Below, piece after piece: positions 53,577-61,933 of a DNA stretch of 64,000 bases. The first letter of the stretch is position 1. Each line of letters begins with the position of its first letter. Both the position numbers and the translations under genes were made by a program. This DNA is from Eubacterium ruminantium (GTDB taxonomy: Bacteria; Bacillota; Clostridia; Lachnospirales; Lachnospiraceae), in assembly GCA_900108205.1 (NCBI GenBank), contig FNUU01000003.1:246943-310942 (forward strand). The letters run 5' to 3'. The notes under the pieces were generated by a model. The model was not told the origin of the DNA, did not search any database, and saw only the letters and a list, made by a program, of their open reading frames with translations.

Positions 53577-53656
53577 GATTTCTCGTATAAATATATTTGA
53601 GTATGTTGAAGAGGTAGCTATCGGATAACTGATGATATCATATCAACAGAATCATA

Positions 53657-53690
53657 CAGACGGCCCGGATGAAAATCCGGGCCGTTCTGC
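53657..53690 (+). terminator. Terminator after pckA
   Basis: CAGACGGCCCGGAT pairs with ATCCGGGCCGTTCTG around GAAA, a very stable stem. The T-run is short, so termination may rely on stem strength. Confidence 0.7.
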
Positions 53691-53694
53691 GCAC

Positions 53695-53830
53695 TGAGCG
53701 AGTCATGCACATGCGAAGCATGTGCTGTGAAAGAGACTATGGGCATGCGTGCTTGCACGCAAATGCACATGGTTTCTTTAACAACACATGTGCCGTAGGC
53801 ACATGTATATGACGAGCGTGCGACATGAGA
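53695..53830. repeat. Nested-palindrome intergenic element
   Basis: Successive hairpins are GCACATGCGAAGCATGTGC, GCGTGCTTGCACGC and ACATGTGCCGTAGGCACATGT, then CCCCGAAGGGG. No reading frame has a ribosome site. The element is more GC-rich than its flanks and recalls the hairpin-rich element at 9046-9202. It fills the pckA-to-ABC gap together with repeat copy E. Confidence 0.6.
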
Positions 53831-53937
53831 TAACCCCGAAGGGGGTATGAATGATCGGTATCGTACAAATAGTCTTGCACATATGGCAAAAATAACGTAT
53901 AAATGTTTTATGTGATAACGACTAATGTTTGGTCGGA

Positions 53938-53996
53938 GATACCGTAGGGACGCCAGACCCGCTGGATTATGAGATATGTTTTTTACTTCTCAATAT
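53938..53996 (-). repeat. Dispersed three-hairpin repeat, copy E (partial, inverted)
   Basis: GATACCGTAGGGACGCCAGACC and TTATGAGATATG/TACTTCTCAATA keep hairpins 2 and 1 in reverse orientation. Hairpin 3 is absent. Confidence 0.75.
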
Positions 53997-54021
53997 AGAT
54001 GCTGAAAGGATATAGTTTTTT

Positions 54022-54789
54022 ATGAATGAAAGCTTTAGTCAGGATATTTTCATATTGAAGGAGCTGGTCAGGAAAGGGATAAAGCTGAAATACAGAAGGT
54101 CATATCTCGGAATCCTGTGGTCGCTTATTGAACCGCTTCTGACAATGGTGGTTCTGACCATTGTTTTCGGTACGCTTTTTGGAGTGAAGGATAAGACATT
54201 TCCGGTATATATCCTTACAGGAAGGCTGCTTTACGGTTTTTTCTCTCAGGGAACAAAGGAGGCACTGAAATCCATCAGGGCCAATTCCTCAATGATAAAA
54301 AAGGTATATGTAAATAAGCTGCTTTATCCAATGGCAGGAATAATATTTAACTATATCATTTTTCTGATCTCATTGGTGGTGCTGGCAGTAGTGGCACTTT
54401 GCTTCAAGGTTTTTCCGACAGTATATCTGCTGCAGGTATTTATACCGCTGATAAATCTGTTGCTTCTGGGAACAGGAGTGGGGCTGATCCTTTCAACCAT
54501 CGGAGTTTTCTTCAGGGATATGGAATACCTCTGGAACGTTGTTTTGATGCTTATAATGTATACCTGTGCTATTTTCTATAAACCGGAAAAACTGCTTGAA
54601 AGCAGATTTGCGGTGATCCTGAAGGGTAATCCGCTGTATTGCATCATTTCTAATTTCAGAAGTGCAGTTTTCGGGGAAATGATGAATTATAAATATGTTC
54701 TTTATTCATTTTTATTCAGTGTAGTTACGATAATCATCGGAATCTGTATGTTCAGAAAGACTGAAGACAGATTTATACTGAATATATGA
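54022..54789 (+). CDS. ABC-2-type polysaccharide exporter permease (Wzm/TagG-like)
   Basis: A 255-residue protein with six membrane helices. The N-terminal amphipathic stretch LKELVRKGIKLKYRRSYLGILWSLIEPLL is the hallmark of O-antigen/teichoic-acid exporters (Wzm, TagG), and the FFRDMEYLWNVVLMLIMY loop before helix 5 is also typical. It would form the membrane channel for a lipid-linked glycan. The ATPase gene lies 272 nt downstream, split from it by repeat copy F, which is unusual for a pair normally encoded together. No glycosyltransferase is nearby; the Wzy-like gene is 31 kb away. Confidence 0.9.
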   Translation: MNESFSQDIFILKELVRKGIKLKYRRSYLGILWSLIEPLLTMVVLTIVFGTLFGVKDKTFPVYILTGRLLYGFFSQGTKEALKSIRANSSMIKKVYVNKLLYPMAGIIFNYIIFLISLVVLAVVALCFKVFPTVYLLQVFIPLINLLLLGTGVGLILSTIGVFFRDMEYLWNVVLMLIMYTCAIFYKPEKLLESRFAVILKGNPLYCIISNFRSAVFGEMMNYKYVLYSFLFSVVTIIIGICMFRKTEDRFILNI

Positions 54790-54803
54790 TGCGGAGTTGT
54801 ACA

Positions 54804-54921
54804 TTATGAGATGCCAAAACCGCATCCCATAATTCTGCGGGAAAAAGTCTCTCTGCCTCCGGTAACTTATCAGAAAAACAAATACGCGCCTCACTTGTGC
54901 TTGTTTTTATTATGATAAGAT
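54804..54921 (+). repeat. Dispersed three-hairpin repeat, copy F (full length, diverged)
   Basis: TTATGAGATGC...GCATCCCATAA, then the CTGCGGGAAAAAGTCTCTCTGCC region with a degraded hairpin 2, then ACTTATCAGAAAAACAAATACG...TTGTTTTTATTATGATAAG. It lies between the permease and ATPase genes of one exporter. Confidence 0.8.
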
Positions 54922-55061
54922 GCATTATCATATGGTAAAGCATGATATATCAGATTTAACAGGAAACAGTTATAGTAGTATGACGGCTACTGTTATACAG
55001 ATGAATTATATAAAAGAACATTTTGTGAGAATAAAAAATACAGAATATATAAGGGAAGAGC

Positions 55062-55820
55062 ATGGATAATAATTCTGGAAATATTCAGAACAGTGTTGTT
55101 GTCTCAAATGTCGGGATGAAGTTTAATCTCAGCAAGGAAAAGGTTGACAGCCTGAAGGAATATTTTATCAAATTTGCAAAAAGAGAACTTAAATATAATG
55201 AATTCTGGGCGCTGAAGGATGTCAGCTTTACGCTTGAGCCGGGAGACAGACTCGGAATACTGGGCTTAAACGGAGCGGGAAAGAGTACCCTTCTTAAAGT
55301 TGTTGCGGGCGTGTTTAAGCCTACAGAAGGTACTGTCTCAAGAAATGGCGTTCTGGCCCCTCTTATTGAGCTGGGAGCCGGTTTTGATATGCAGTATACC
55401 GGACGGGAAAATATTTATCTTTACGGTGCTGTTCTGGGCTACAGGAGAAAATTCATTGATGAGAAGCTGCAGGAGATCATCGATTTTTCCGAGTTAAAGG
55501 ATTTTATTGATGTCCCTCTCAAGAATTATTCTTCCGGCATGAAGGCGCGCCTGGGCTTTTCAATAGCAACGATCGTAGAACCGGACATTCTGCTTCTGGA
55601 CGAGATTCTTTCCGTGGGAGATGCAAAATTTAAAAAGAAGAGTGAAGCGAAGCTTATGAAGCTTATAGAAAAAGGAGTTACAGTGCTGTTTGTATCTCAT
55701 AATACGGCTCAGGTAAGAAAGCTTTGCAATAAGGCTATTATTTTGGAAAAGGGAAAAATGATCGCATTAGGAGATGTAAATACAGTTGCCGATAAATATG
55801 ATACCATGACATCCAAGTGA
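55062..55820 (+). CDS. ABC-type polysaccharide exporter ATPase (Wzt/TagH-like)
   Basis: A 252-residue ATPase. The N-terminal segment MKFNLSKEKVDSLKEYFIKF is typical of the Wzt/TagH group. Walker A GLNGAGKST is at about 69-77, the Q-loop region is LIELGAGFDMQYTGRENIYL, the signature is YSSGMKARLGFSIA and Walker B is ILLLDEILSVGD, with switch SHNTAQVRKLC. No C-terminal carbohydrate-binding domain follows, so it is the short TagH-like form. Its permease partner is encoded at 54022-54789. The pair exports a surface glycan or teichoic acid; the glycan is not known. Confidence 0.92.
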   Translation: MDNNSGNIQNSVVVSNVGMKFNLSKEKVDSLKEYFIKFAKRELKYNEFWALKDVSFTLEPGDRLGILGLNGAGKSTLLKVVAGVFKPTEGTVSRNGVLAPLIELGAGFDMQYTGRENIYLYGAVLGYRRKFIDEKLQEIIDFSELKDFIDVPLKNYSSGMKARLGFSIATIVEPDILLLDEILSVGDAKFKKKSEAKLMKLIEKGVTVLFVSHNTAQVRKLCNKAIILEKGKMIALGDVNTVADKYDTMTSK

Positions 55821-55931
55821 TCTGTAATGTGAATATGACTGCAAAATGAACAGTGATGTGAATATGACAGTAACGCGAATTGATGAGTCGGTTTATTAAT
55901 TATAGTTATGATGAAACATATGCGTAAGAAC

Positions 55932-56026
55932 AATAAATAATCCTATGAACATATGCATAAAACATAAATAATTCTATGAACATATGCATAAAAACATAAA
56001 TAATTCCATGAACATATGTATAAAAT
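55932..56026. repeat. Three-copy tandem repeat of about 32 bp
   Basis: The unit ATAAATAATTCTATGAACATATGCATAAAAC occurs three times with small changes between 55932 and 56026, directly upstream of the pseudouridine synthase gene. Slightly earlier, ATGTGAATATGAC occurs twice (about 55827 and 55855). The region is AT-rich and without genes. Confidence 0.75.
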
Positions 56027-56048
56027 GTAATTTAAATGAGGAATAGAA

Positions 56049-56840
56049 ATGCTAATCCGTTTAGATAAATTTCTTGCCGATACAGGGTACGGAACAAGAA
56101 GTAATGTGAAACAATTTATAAAGAAAAATGCTGTTTTGGTCGATAATGTAAAGGTTACTAAGCCTGATGTGAAGGTTGATACCGAAAAAACAGTGGTGAG
56201 CGTAAACGGCAAAGAGGTCAGATTTGAAGAATTCGAATATTATATGATGAATAAACCTGCCGGAGTGATATCGGCCTCAAATGATGAGAGAGAGAAGACG
56301 GTTGTGGATCTCATTTCCGAAAAGAAAAGGAGAGATCTTTTTCCTGTGGGCAGGCTCGACAGAGATACGGTAGGGCTTCTTATCATAACAAATGACGGAA
56401 AGCTGTCCCAGAAGCTCCTCGCACCGGGAAAGCATGTAGAGAAGGTTTATCTTGTAAAGGTTACCGGAAAACTTGATGAAGAAGATGTGAAAGCATTTTC
56501 GGAGGGCCTTGATATCGGAGATGAAAAGCTGACGAAACCTGCCGGGCTGAGTATTCTGGAGGTGTATGAGGCCGGAAAGGACGCTGGCACAGAGAAAGCT
56601 TCCTCTGAAGAAATATATGAAGATAAATGTATGAGTACAGAATTTATCACAGAAGCCCATGTCACTCTTACGGAAGGACGCTTTCATCAGGTTAAGAGGA
56701 TGTTTGAAGCCAGAGGCCACGAGGTTATATTCCTGAAAAGGCTCAGTATGGGCAGCCTTAAACTGGATGAGAAGCTGTCGGAAGGAGAATACAGAAGACT
56801 TACTCCGGAGGAAATCACTTCATTGCGTGGAGGAATTTAA
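56049..56840 (+). CDS. RsuA-family 16S rRNA pseudouridine synthase
   Basis: A 263-residue enzyme that isomerises a uridine in rRNA. It has an N-terminal S4 RNA-binding domain (RLDKFLADTGYGTRSNVKQFIKK) and a catalytic domain with GRLDRDTVGLLIITNDG, in which the Asp of RLDRDT is the nucleophile. YYMMNKPAGVISASND and EGRFHQVKRMFEARGHEV are further family motifs. About 20 extra residues (EAGKDAGTEKASSEE) interrupt the catalytic domain at about residue 176-195. It resembles RsuA/YtzF rather than RluB. The start is ATG 56049 behind GAGGAA. Confidence 0.92.
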   Translation: MLIRLDKFLADTGYGTRSNVKQFIKKNAVLVDNVKVTKPDVKVDTEKTVVSVNGKEVRFEEFEYYMMNKPAGVISASNDEREKTVVDLISEKKRRDLFPVGRLDRDTVGLLIITNDGKLSQKLLAPGKHVEKVYLVKVTGKLDEEDVKAFSEGLDIGDEKLTKPAGLSILEVYEAGKDAGTEKASSEEIYEDKCMSTEFITEAHVTLTEGRFHQVKRMFEARGHEVIFLKRLSMGSLKLDEKLSEGEYRRLTPEEITSLRGGI

Positions 56841-56904
56841 CTAAGTATTACGCTGGTACTGTCGGATGAAACAAGTAACTGATTTAATAATTCAAAACAG
56901 AGTA

Positions 56905-57846
56905 TTAATCCAGAAAACTCATCAGATTTTCTCTATGTTTTTCGTTGTGGATTATTCTTCCTGCAGAACATGAACGAAGGAATCTTACTGCAGGAGAGCG
57001 GTGCACGGCCATTTTGTAAAGAGGGTTTGCATTTATCATTTCTTCAGGCTGATAAATGATTTCTCTGTGGCTTCCCACTGTTTCCATGGCTTCTTCAAGC
57101 TTATATAAGAAAAATTCCCTGTTATCAAATCTATACAGATATGTGGCGGCGCTATCTCCTGTGAAAAGCTCAAGAGCGCAGGTGGTTTTGCCGATGGCAG
57201 CAGTCCAGTATTTCTCTTCGTCCATGGTTCTGAAGAGACCTGAGATTGAAAATGGAGCTGAAGCGGTATGACCGGCTATCATTTCAGCTCTTTTCTTTTT
57301 TGTTGCAGCGGCAGATTTAATGCTTCTTTCGGCAAAGGGCTTTGTGTCATAACCCATTTTGCCTATAGAATATACCTCGCCTGTACGCATAGTCACCGAA
57401 ATCATATAGCCATTCAGTGTTATGTCAGCTGTATAGCAGAGAGGTATTCTGACTGCATGACTGTTTTCGGGAAAAATACAAATGGAGTCCGGATAGAGAC
57501 AGAGGCGTCCCCGGCCTGATTCGGATGTGCTAAGTGTATATTCTCCATAGCAGTTCATAAGGCGTTCTTCCTCTATGAAAAGAGAGTCCAGGGAACGGTC
57601 GTTAAAGCATTTTACCAGTTCCTCCCAGAAACCATCATAAGAATGCCCCAGCATGGAGACGGTGATACGGGTACCATCGAAGAGATTAATATATACTCTG
57701 TAATTATTTGGTATAATGGCAGAAATATCAGAAAAATCAAAAAAACCTGCAGGAGTTTTTATTCCTTCCGGTTCAATGGACAGAACAGCTCTGTCAAAAT
57801 GCTTTCCATTTGGATCTATGTCAAGACTTGCGTTATATTGCATCAT
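56905..57846 (-). CDS. Hypothetical protein, conserved-looking, function unknown
   Basis: A 313-residue leftward protein that I cannot place in a family. It has no signal peptide or membrane helix. Residues 1-100 look beta-rich (DRAVLSIEPEGIKTPAGFFDFSDI, YRVYINLFDGTRITVSML), as does 110-170 (GRGRLCLYPDSICIFPENSH, DITLNGYMISVTMRTGEVYSIG). These two halves could be similar PH-like folds. The C-terminal half is mixed, with Cys at a few positions. The start is ATG 57846 (a second ATG follows at once) behind AGGAGG on the - strand. It is convergent with the pseudouridine synthase gene, and no terminator is visible between them. Confidence 0.7.
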   Translation of the reverse strand: MMQYNASLDIDPNGKHFDRAVLSIEPEGIKTPAGFFDFSDISAIIPNNYRVYINLFDGTRITVSMLGHSYDGFWEELVKCFNDRSLDSLFIEEERLMNCYGEYTLSTSESGRGRLCLYPDSICIFPENSHAVRIPLCYTADITLNGYMISVTMRTGEVYSIGKMGYDTKPFAERSIKSAAATKKKRAEMIAGHTASAPFSISGLFRTMDEEKYWTAAIGKTTCALELFTGDSAATYLYRFDNREFFLYKLEEAMETVGSHREIIYQPEEMINANPLYKMAVHRSPAVRFLRSCSAGRIIHNEKHRENLMSFLD

Positions 57847-57944
57847 GGACCTCCTTATCTGATCAAGTGCTGTGGTAAATCATAATGATGGGATTGTTAT
57901 TTATATCAAATGAAGCTGGTATATTGGGTAAAAAAACGGATAAT

Positions 57945-58063
57945 ATAACTTATCAGAAGAAAAACAAGCACGAGTGAAACGAGTATTTGTTTTTCTTGAT
58001 AAGTTACCGGAGGGACTTTAGTCCCGCAGGATTATGAGATGCGTTTTTTTTCTTCTCATAATA
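57945..58063 (-). repeat. Dispersed three-hairpin repeat, copy G (full length, inverted)
   Basis: AACTTATCAGAAGAAAAACAAGC...TTGTTTTTCTTGATAAGTT, then CCGGAGGGACTTTAGTCCCGCAGG, then TTATGAGATGCG...CTTCTCATAA. It sits downstream of the leftward zinc-ribbon gene and may act as its terminator. Confidence 0.88.
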
Positions 58064-58148
58064 TAGTATTGCATGACATTTAACCAAGATGAACCCGGAA
58101 AAAGAAATCCCGGGTTCGTCTGATGTTGGTATCTCTGAAATTATCGAT

Positions 58149-58898
58149 TTACAGCTTGGTTCCGCACTGGCCGCAGAATTTGGTGCCGGGTTCGTTTTCG
58201 AAGCCACAGCTTGGACATTTGCCGGTTTTCTGCATAGGTGTTCCGCATTCGCCGCAGAATTTGAGACCAAGAGCAACTTCAGCGCCGCAGTTAGGGCAGC
58301 GGTTTGTTCCCAGCGGGGCACCGCATTCGTTGCAGAATTTGCCGCTTCCGGCAGGCTTGCCGCACCTTGGGCATACCGTGGTTCTGTTTTCAATCTTTCC
58401 CTGCCATACAACAGCTGTTTCTGCAGCTTCGTCAATATTTCGCTGCATTGCACGGCTTCGTGCCTGAGCTACATAGCTTGCTTCCCTTGGTGCACAATCG
58501 GTGCAGAGACCATCTTCGTCATTCCAACAGTCCTGGCAGACCCATTTGTTACAAGCCGGACATTTTCTGAACATAGGTCTTACTTCTTCCTGCGCACTGT
58601 CAAAGGCGGCTTCCTGTTCACGGCGCCATGCAGGTGACTGGTCGTTCAGTCTGTCTCCCATTATTGAACTGCCTCTTTCGAGAGAGTGGCCGATATCTCC
58701 GAGACGGTTGCCACCCATAAGACCGCCAAGCATAGATGAAAATCCGCCGAAGCGTTCAGTCTTTTTCTTTTTTACATATGTTGATGATTCGATGAATGTG
58801 CTTTTGAAACCATTTCCGCAGCAGTCGCAGAAGAATTCAAACTGAAAACCTGCTTCTGTGGAAAGGTCGTTATGATTTCTTGTAAATGAATGAAGCAT
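58149..58898 (-). CDS. Multi-zinc-ribbon protein (DZANK-type)
   Basis: A protein of about 249 residues. The start ATG 58898 has GGAGGAGG 7 nt upstream; an in-frame ATG at 58964 lies before that site. The N-terminal part has CDCCGNGF. Residues 45-85 are Gly/Ser-rich. Then a Cys-rich cluster (CPACNKWVCQDCW ... CTDC) and three C-terminal zinc ribbons of the CPxCG ... FCxxCG kind follow (CPRCGKPAGSGKFCNECG, CPNCGAEVALGLKFCGECG, CPSCGFENEPGTKFCGQCG). Each binds one zinc. Such proteins often mediate contacts with nucleic acids or protein partners, but no role can be given. It is likely cytoplasmic. Confidence 0.85.
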   Translation of the reverse strand: MLHSFTRNHNDLSTEAGFQFEFFCDCCGNGFKSTFIESSTYVKKKKTERFGGFSSMLGGLMGGNRLGDIGHSLERGSSIMGDRLNDQSPAWRREQEAAFDSAQEEVRPMFRKCPACNKWVCQDCWNDEDGLCTDCAPREASYVAQARSRAMQRNIDEAAETAVVWQGKIENRTTVCPRCGKPAGSGKFCNECGAPLGTNRCPNCGAEVALGLKFCGECGTPMQKTGKCPSCGFENEPGTKFCGQCGTKL

Positions 58899-59363
58899 GA
58901 TTAACCTCCTCCTTAAAAACAACATGGATACCCCTGAATATTGCTTCCATGTTAAACAATACACCCCTGATTCACCCGAAAAACAATATTTTCGGAGAAT
59001 TTATACATTTACAAAAATGTTTATATACATTATACTTAATCTGCTTATATTATTCAAGAAAAGCTTTTCTGTTATGATATGCTCCGGAATATCAGCAGCA
59101 GAGGCTTGAAACATCTGAAAATAAGTGCTTTTATATGCGCTAATCTTTGAAAAATCCGCTTGACTTAAAGAATTGCATATGCTAACATAGTCTCTGCGTA
59201 AGCCCTCGGGCTTTTTTTGTTGTGCTACCATCAAAAAGGGTCAGGGTAACGAAGCTTTGAGAAAATGATATATCCCAACAATACCATTTTCGAAGAAACG
59301 GTAAGCGTTTAAGCTTATTTATAAGTTGTGCGTAATTGTATATAGTCCGCTAATACAGACGTG
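58899..59363. other. Intergenic region between the zinc-ribbon gene and rpmG
   Basis: No coding gene is supported here. It contains an isolated promoter-like sequence TTGACT-17-TAACAT (59160-59188) and, 12 nt further, a short strong hairpin AAGCCC-TCG-GGGCTT with a T-run (59200-59219). Short inverted stretches such as TTTAAGCTTATTTATAAG lie around 59310. No tRNA is seen although tRNA-Trp often lies near secE in other bacteria. Confidence 0.5.
59200..59219 (+). terminator. Short hairpin with T-run
   Basis: AAGCCC/GGGCTT with a TCG loop and seven Ts. It would end any rightward transcript from 58.9-59.2 kb. The promoter-like TTGACT/TAACAT ends only 11 nt before it, too close for that promoter to make more than a minimal RNA. 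Confidence 0.7.
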
Positions 59364-59392
59364 TTGAGAAAAGGTGGATTTACCCGTATTAT
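59364..59392 (+). promoter_or_regulatory. Promoter for the rpmG-secE-nusG unit
   Basis: TTGAGA (59364-59369), 17 bp and TATTAT (59387-59392) lie about 50 nt before the rpmG ATG. Confidence 0.8.
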
Positions 59393-59441
59393 ACAGTTAC
59401 ATTTTTAAAAAGATGATCAGAATAGTATGGAGGTATAAGTC

Positions 59442-59591
59442 ATGCGTGTTAAGATTACATTGGCATGTCAGGAATGCAAGCAGCGTAATTACAATATGAC
59501 TAAGGAGAAGAAGAATCATCCTGAGAGAATCGAAACAAAGAAGTATTGTAAGTTCTGCAAGGCGCACACTATGCATAAGGAAACAAAGTAA
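59442..59591 (+). CDS. rpmG: Ribosomal protein bL33
   Basis: A 49-residue large-subunit protein: [17 protein letters not shown] at the N-terminus and [16 protein letters not shown] at the end. Two CxxC pairs (CQEC, CKFC) are retained, so this is the zinc-binding C+ form of bL33. The start is ATG 59442 behind GGAGG. It leads a typical rpmG-secE-nusG order. Confidence 0.97.
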   Translation: MRVKITLACQECKQRNYNMTKEKKNHPERIETKKYCKFCKAHTMHKETK

Positions 59592-59634
59592 TTGTTCGTA
59601 GAACAAAGTATTTTATTACGGAACGGAGTTAAGA

Positions 59635-59841
59635 ATGGCAGATAATAATGAAAAATCACCTGCACTTAAAAGAAGCTGGTTCCAGGAGCTTAAGGCGGAG
59701 TTTGGTAAGATCACATGGCCGTCAAAGAAGAATCTTTTCAGACAGTCAGTGGCAGTTATTGTAACAGCTGTTTTGATGGGCGTTCTGATCGTATTACTTG
59801 ATTACCTTATTAAATATGGATTAGGGTTTATACTTGTATAG
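59635..59841 (+). CDS. secE: Preprotein translocase subunit SecE
   Basis: A 68-residue single-spanning membrane protein. It has an amphipathic N-terminal helix with the conserved WFQELKAEFGKITWPSKK stretch and one membrane helix (about 38-60). It holds SecY together in the SecYEG channel. It starts at ATG 59635, 43 nt after rpmG, and nusG follows by 11 nt. Confidence 0.96.
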   Translation: MADNNEKSPALKRSWFQELKAEFGKITWPSKKNLFRQSVAVIVTAVLMGVLIVLLDYLIKYGLGFILV

Positions 59842-59852
59842 GCGGTGATGGG

Positions 59853-60464
59853 ATGTCAGAGATTAATGAAGAAGCAGTTGAACAGGCAGTAGAACCAGCA
59901 GTTGAGCCAGTAAAGAGACCTACCAGCGTTAAGCAGGTCGAAGATACAGAACCGCATTGGTATGTTGTTCACACTTATTCCGGATATGAGAATAAGGTTA
60001 AGGCTGATATCGAGAAGACTATAGAGAACAGAAAACTTCAGGGACAGATGCTTGAAGTTATGGTTCCTCTTCAGGATGTAGTTGAGACCAAGAATGGTGT
60101 GAAGAAGACTGTTTCCAAGAAGATGTTTCCGGGGTACGTTTTGGTTCATATGATAAAGAATGACGTAACATGGTATGTTGTTCGTAATACCAGAGGTGTT
60201 ACAGGCTTTGTCGGACCTGGATCCGAACCGGTTCCACTTACTGAAGCAGAGATGAAGAAGCTTGGCGTTAAATTACCTAGTGAGATCATTGATATTGATG
60301 TTGAGATAGGTGATGTTATTAAGGTCGTATCAGGTGCCTGGGAAGGTACTGATGGTACTATCAAGTCGATTAATGCCGGCAAGCAGACCGTTACTATCGA
60401 TGTTGACATTTTCGGAAGATCTACATCCGTTGAGATCGGTCTGGGAGATATTGAGAAATTATAA
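59853..60464 (+). CDS. nusG: Transcription elongation/antitermination factor NusG
   Basis: A 203-residue protein with the NGN domain (HWYVVHTYSGYENKVKADIEK, KMFPGYVLVHM, TWYVVRNTRGVTGFVG) and the C-terminal KOW domain (GDVIKVVSGAWEGTDGTIKSIN). About 30 extra N-terminal residues are acidic and repetitive (EEAVEQAVEPAVEP). NusG stays with RNA polymerase and modulates pausing and termination. It starts at ATG 59853 behind GGTGATGGG. rplK follows after about 80 nt. Confidence 0.97.
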   Translation: MSEINEEAVEQAVEPAVEPVKRPTSVKQVEDTEPHWYVVHTYSGYENKVKADIEKTIENRKLQGQMLEVMVPLQDVVETKNGVKKTVSKKMFPGYVLVHMIKNDVTWYVVRNTRGVTGFVGPGSEPVPLTEAEMKKLGVKLPSEIIDIDVEIGDVIKVVSGAWEGTDGTIKSINAGKQTVTIDVDIFGRSTSVEIGLGDIEKL

Positions 60465-60543
60465 ATAACCTTAAAAAGGTAAAAATGTGGAAGGGATGGC
60501 AAAAGTGCTATTCCGCTATACCACTTATAGGAGGTACGCTAAA

Positions 60544-60969
60544 ATGGCGAAGAAAGTAACAGGATACATTAAATTACAGATACCTGCAGGCAAGGCAACT
60601 CCTGCACCACCTGTTGGACCTGCACTTGGTCAGCATGGTGTAAACATCGTTCAGTTCACAAAGGAATTCAATGCAAAGACCGCAGACATGGGTGATACTA
60701 TCATTCCTGTAGTTATCACAGTTTATGCTGATAGAAGCTTCAGCTTCATCACAAAGACTCCACCAGCTGCAGTTCTTCTTAAGCAGGCTTGTAACCTTAA
60801 GTCAGGTTCAGGTAAGCCTAATAAGGACAAGGTTGCAAAGATCTCTAAGGATAAGCTCAGAGAGATCGCAGAGAAGAAGATGCCTGATCTGAATGCCGGA
60901 TCTGTTGAGGCTGCTATGAGCATGATCGCAGGTACAGCACGTTCAATGGGTATCGTTGTAGAAGACTAA
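60544..60969 (+). CDS. rplK: Ribosomal protein uL11
   Basis: A 141-residue protein of normal length with the uL11 signature [20 protein letters not shown] and the C-terminal RNA-binding domain ([31 protein letters not shown]). The start ATG 60544 lies behind TAGGAGG; the upstream in-frame ATG at 60487 belongs to the leader. It binds 23S rRNA at the GTPase-associated centre. Confidence 0.98.
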   Translation: MAKKVTGYIKLQIPAGKATPAPPVGPALGQHGVNIVQFTKEFNAKTADMGDTIIPVVITVYADRSFSFITKTPPAAVLLKQACNLKSGSGKPNKDKVAKISKDKLREIAEKKMPDLNAGSVEAAMSMIAGTARSMGIVVED

Positions 60970-61031
60970 CGATAAAATAAAATAGAGTGGAAGAGAGTTA
61001 TTCTCTCGATAAAACCACAGGAGGATTCGTA

Positions 61032-61727
61032 ATGAAAAAAGGTAAGAGATATCAGGAAGCTGTAAAGCTTGTAGAGAAGACAAAGTTATATGATCTTGGG
61101 GAAGCTGTTTCAATCCTCAAGAAGTCAGCAAGTGCAAAGTTCGATGAGACAATCGAAGCACATATCAGACTTGGCGTTGATGGACGTCATGCAGATCAGC
61201 AGGTACGTGGTGCCGTTGTTCTTCCTCACGGAACAGGTAAGACTGTTAAGGTTCTTGTTTTCGCAAAGGGTGACAATGTAGATAAGGCACTTGCAGCTGG
61301 AGCTGATTATGCAGGTGGTGATGAGCTCGTTCCAAAGATCCAGAATGAAGGATGGCTTGATTTCGACGTAGTTATCGCTACACCGGATATGATGGGTGTT
61401 GTTGGACGTCTCGGACGTGTTCTCGGTCCTAAGGGACTTATGCCAAATCCAAAGGCAGGAACAGTTACTATGGACGTTGTAAAGGCTATCGAGGATGTTA
61501 AGGCCGGTAAGATCGAGTACAGACTTGATAAGGCAAATATCATCCACGTTCCTGTTGGAAAGGCTTCATTCTCTGAGGAGAATATTGCTGATAACTTCAG
61601 CGCACTTATGAGCGCTATTATCAAGGCTAAGCCGGCTGCTGCAAAGGGACAGTATTTAAGAAGTGTTACAATTACTTCTACAATGGGCCCTGGCATCAAG
61701 CTTAACCCTGTAAAGTTTGCTGAGTAA
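61032..61727 (+). CDS. rplA: Ribosomal protein uL1
   Basis: A 231-residue protein of the uL1 family: [24 protein letters not shown], then [18 protein letters not shown] and the [25 protein letters not shown] signature. It binds 23S rRNA at the L1 stalk and can repress its own operon through the mRNA. The start is ATG 61032 behind GGAGG. It is followed at once by a strong terminator; rplJ and rplL do not follow in this window. Confidence 0.98.
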   Translation: MKKGKRYQEAVKLVEKTKLYDLGEAVSILKKSASAKFDETIEAHIRLGVDGRHADQQVRGAVVLPHGTGKTVKVLVFAKGDNVDKALAAGADYAGGDELVPKIQNEGWLDFDVVIATPDMMGVVGRLGRVLGPKGLMPNPKAGTVTMDVVKAIEDVKAGKIEYRLDKANIIHVPVGKASFSEENIADNFSALMSAIIKAKPAAAKGQYLRSVTITSTMGPGIKLNPVKFAE

Positions 61728-61750
61728 TCGATTAATTAATAGATTATTTT

Positions 61751-61804
61751 AAAGAAAAAGAGCACTGTTTCACATTTCATGTAAATGGTGTTCTTTTTCT
61801 TTTT
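61751..61804 (+). terminator. Terminator after rplA
   Basis: AAAGAAAAAGAGCAC pairs with GTGTTCTTTTTCTTT (one mismatch) across a 22-nt loop and ends in Ts. It closes the ribosomal block before the carrier-protein genes. Confidence 0.8.
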
Positions 61805-61933
61805 GCTATTGATTTTACTCTGCGAATTTAGTAAAATAAAGTAGTATAAATCTAGTATTTTTTATGGGGGACATTTGCATTACGTGCCTGGGGTTATATG
61901 GCATGATACTATAAGAAAAAGGGGAGCGAGTAA

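Noticed and set aside
58089..58845. Several + strand frames over the zinc-ribbon gene
   Set aside because: The - strand frame has clear CxxC ribbons and a strong ribosome site; the + frames are its shadows.
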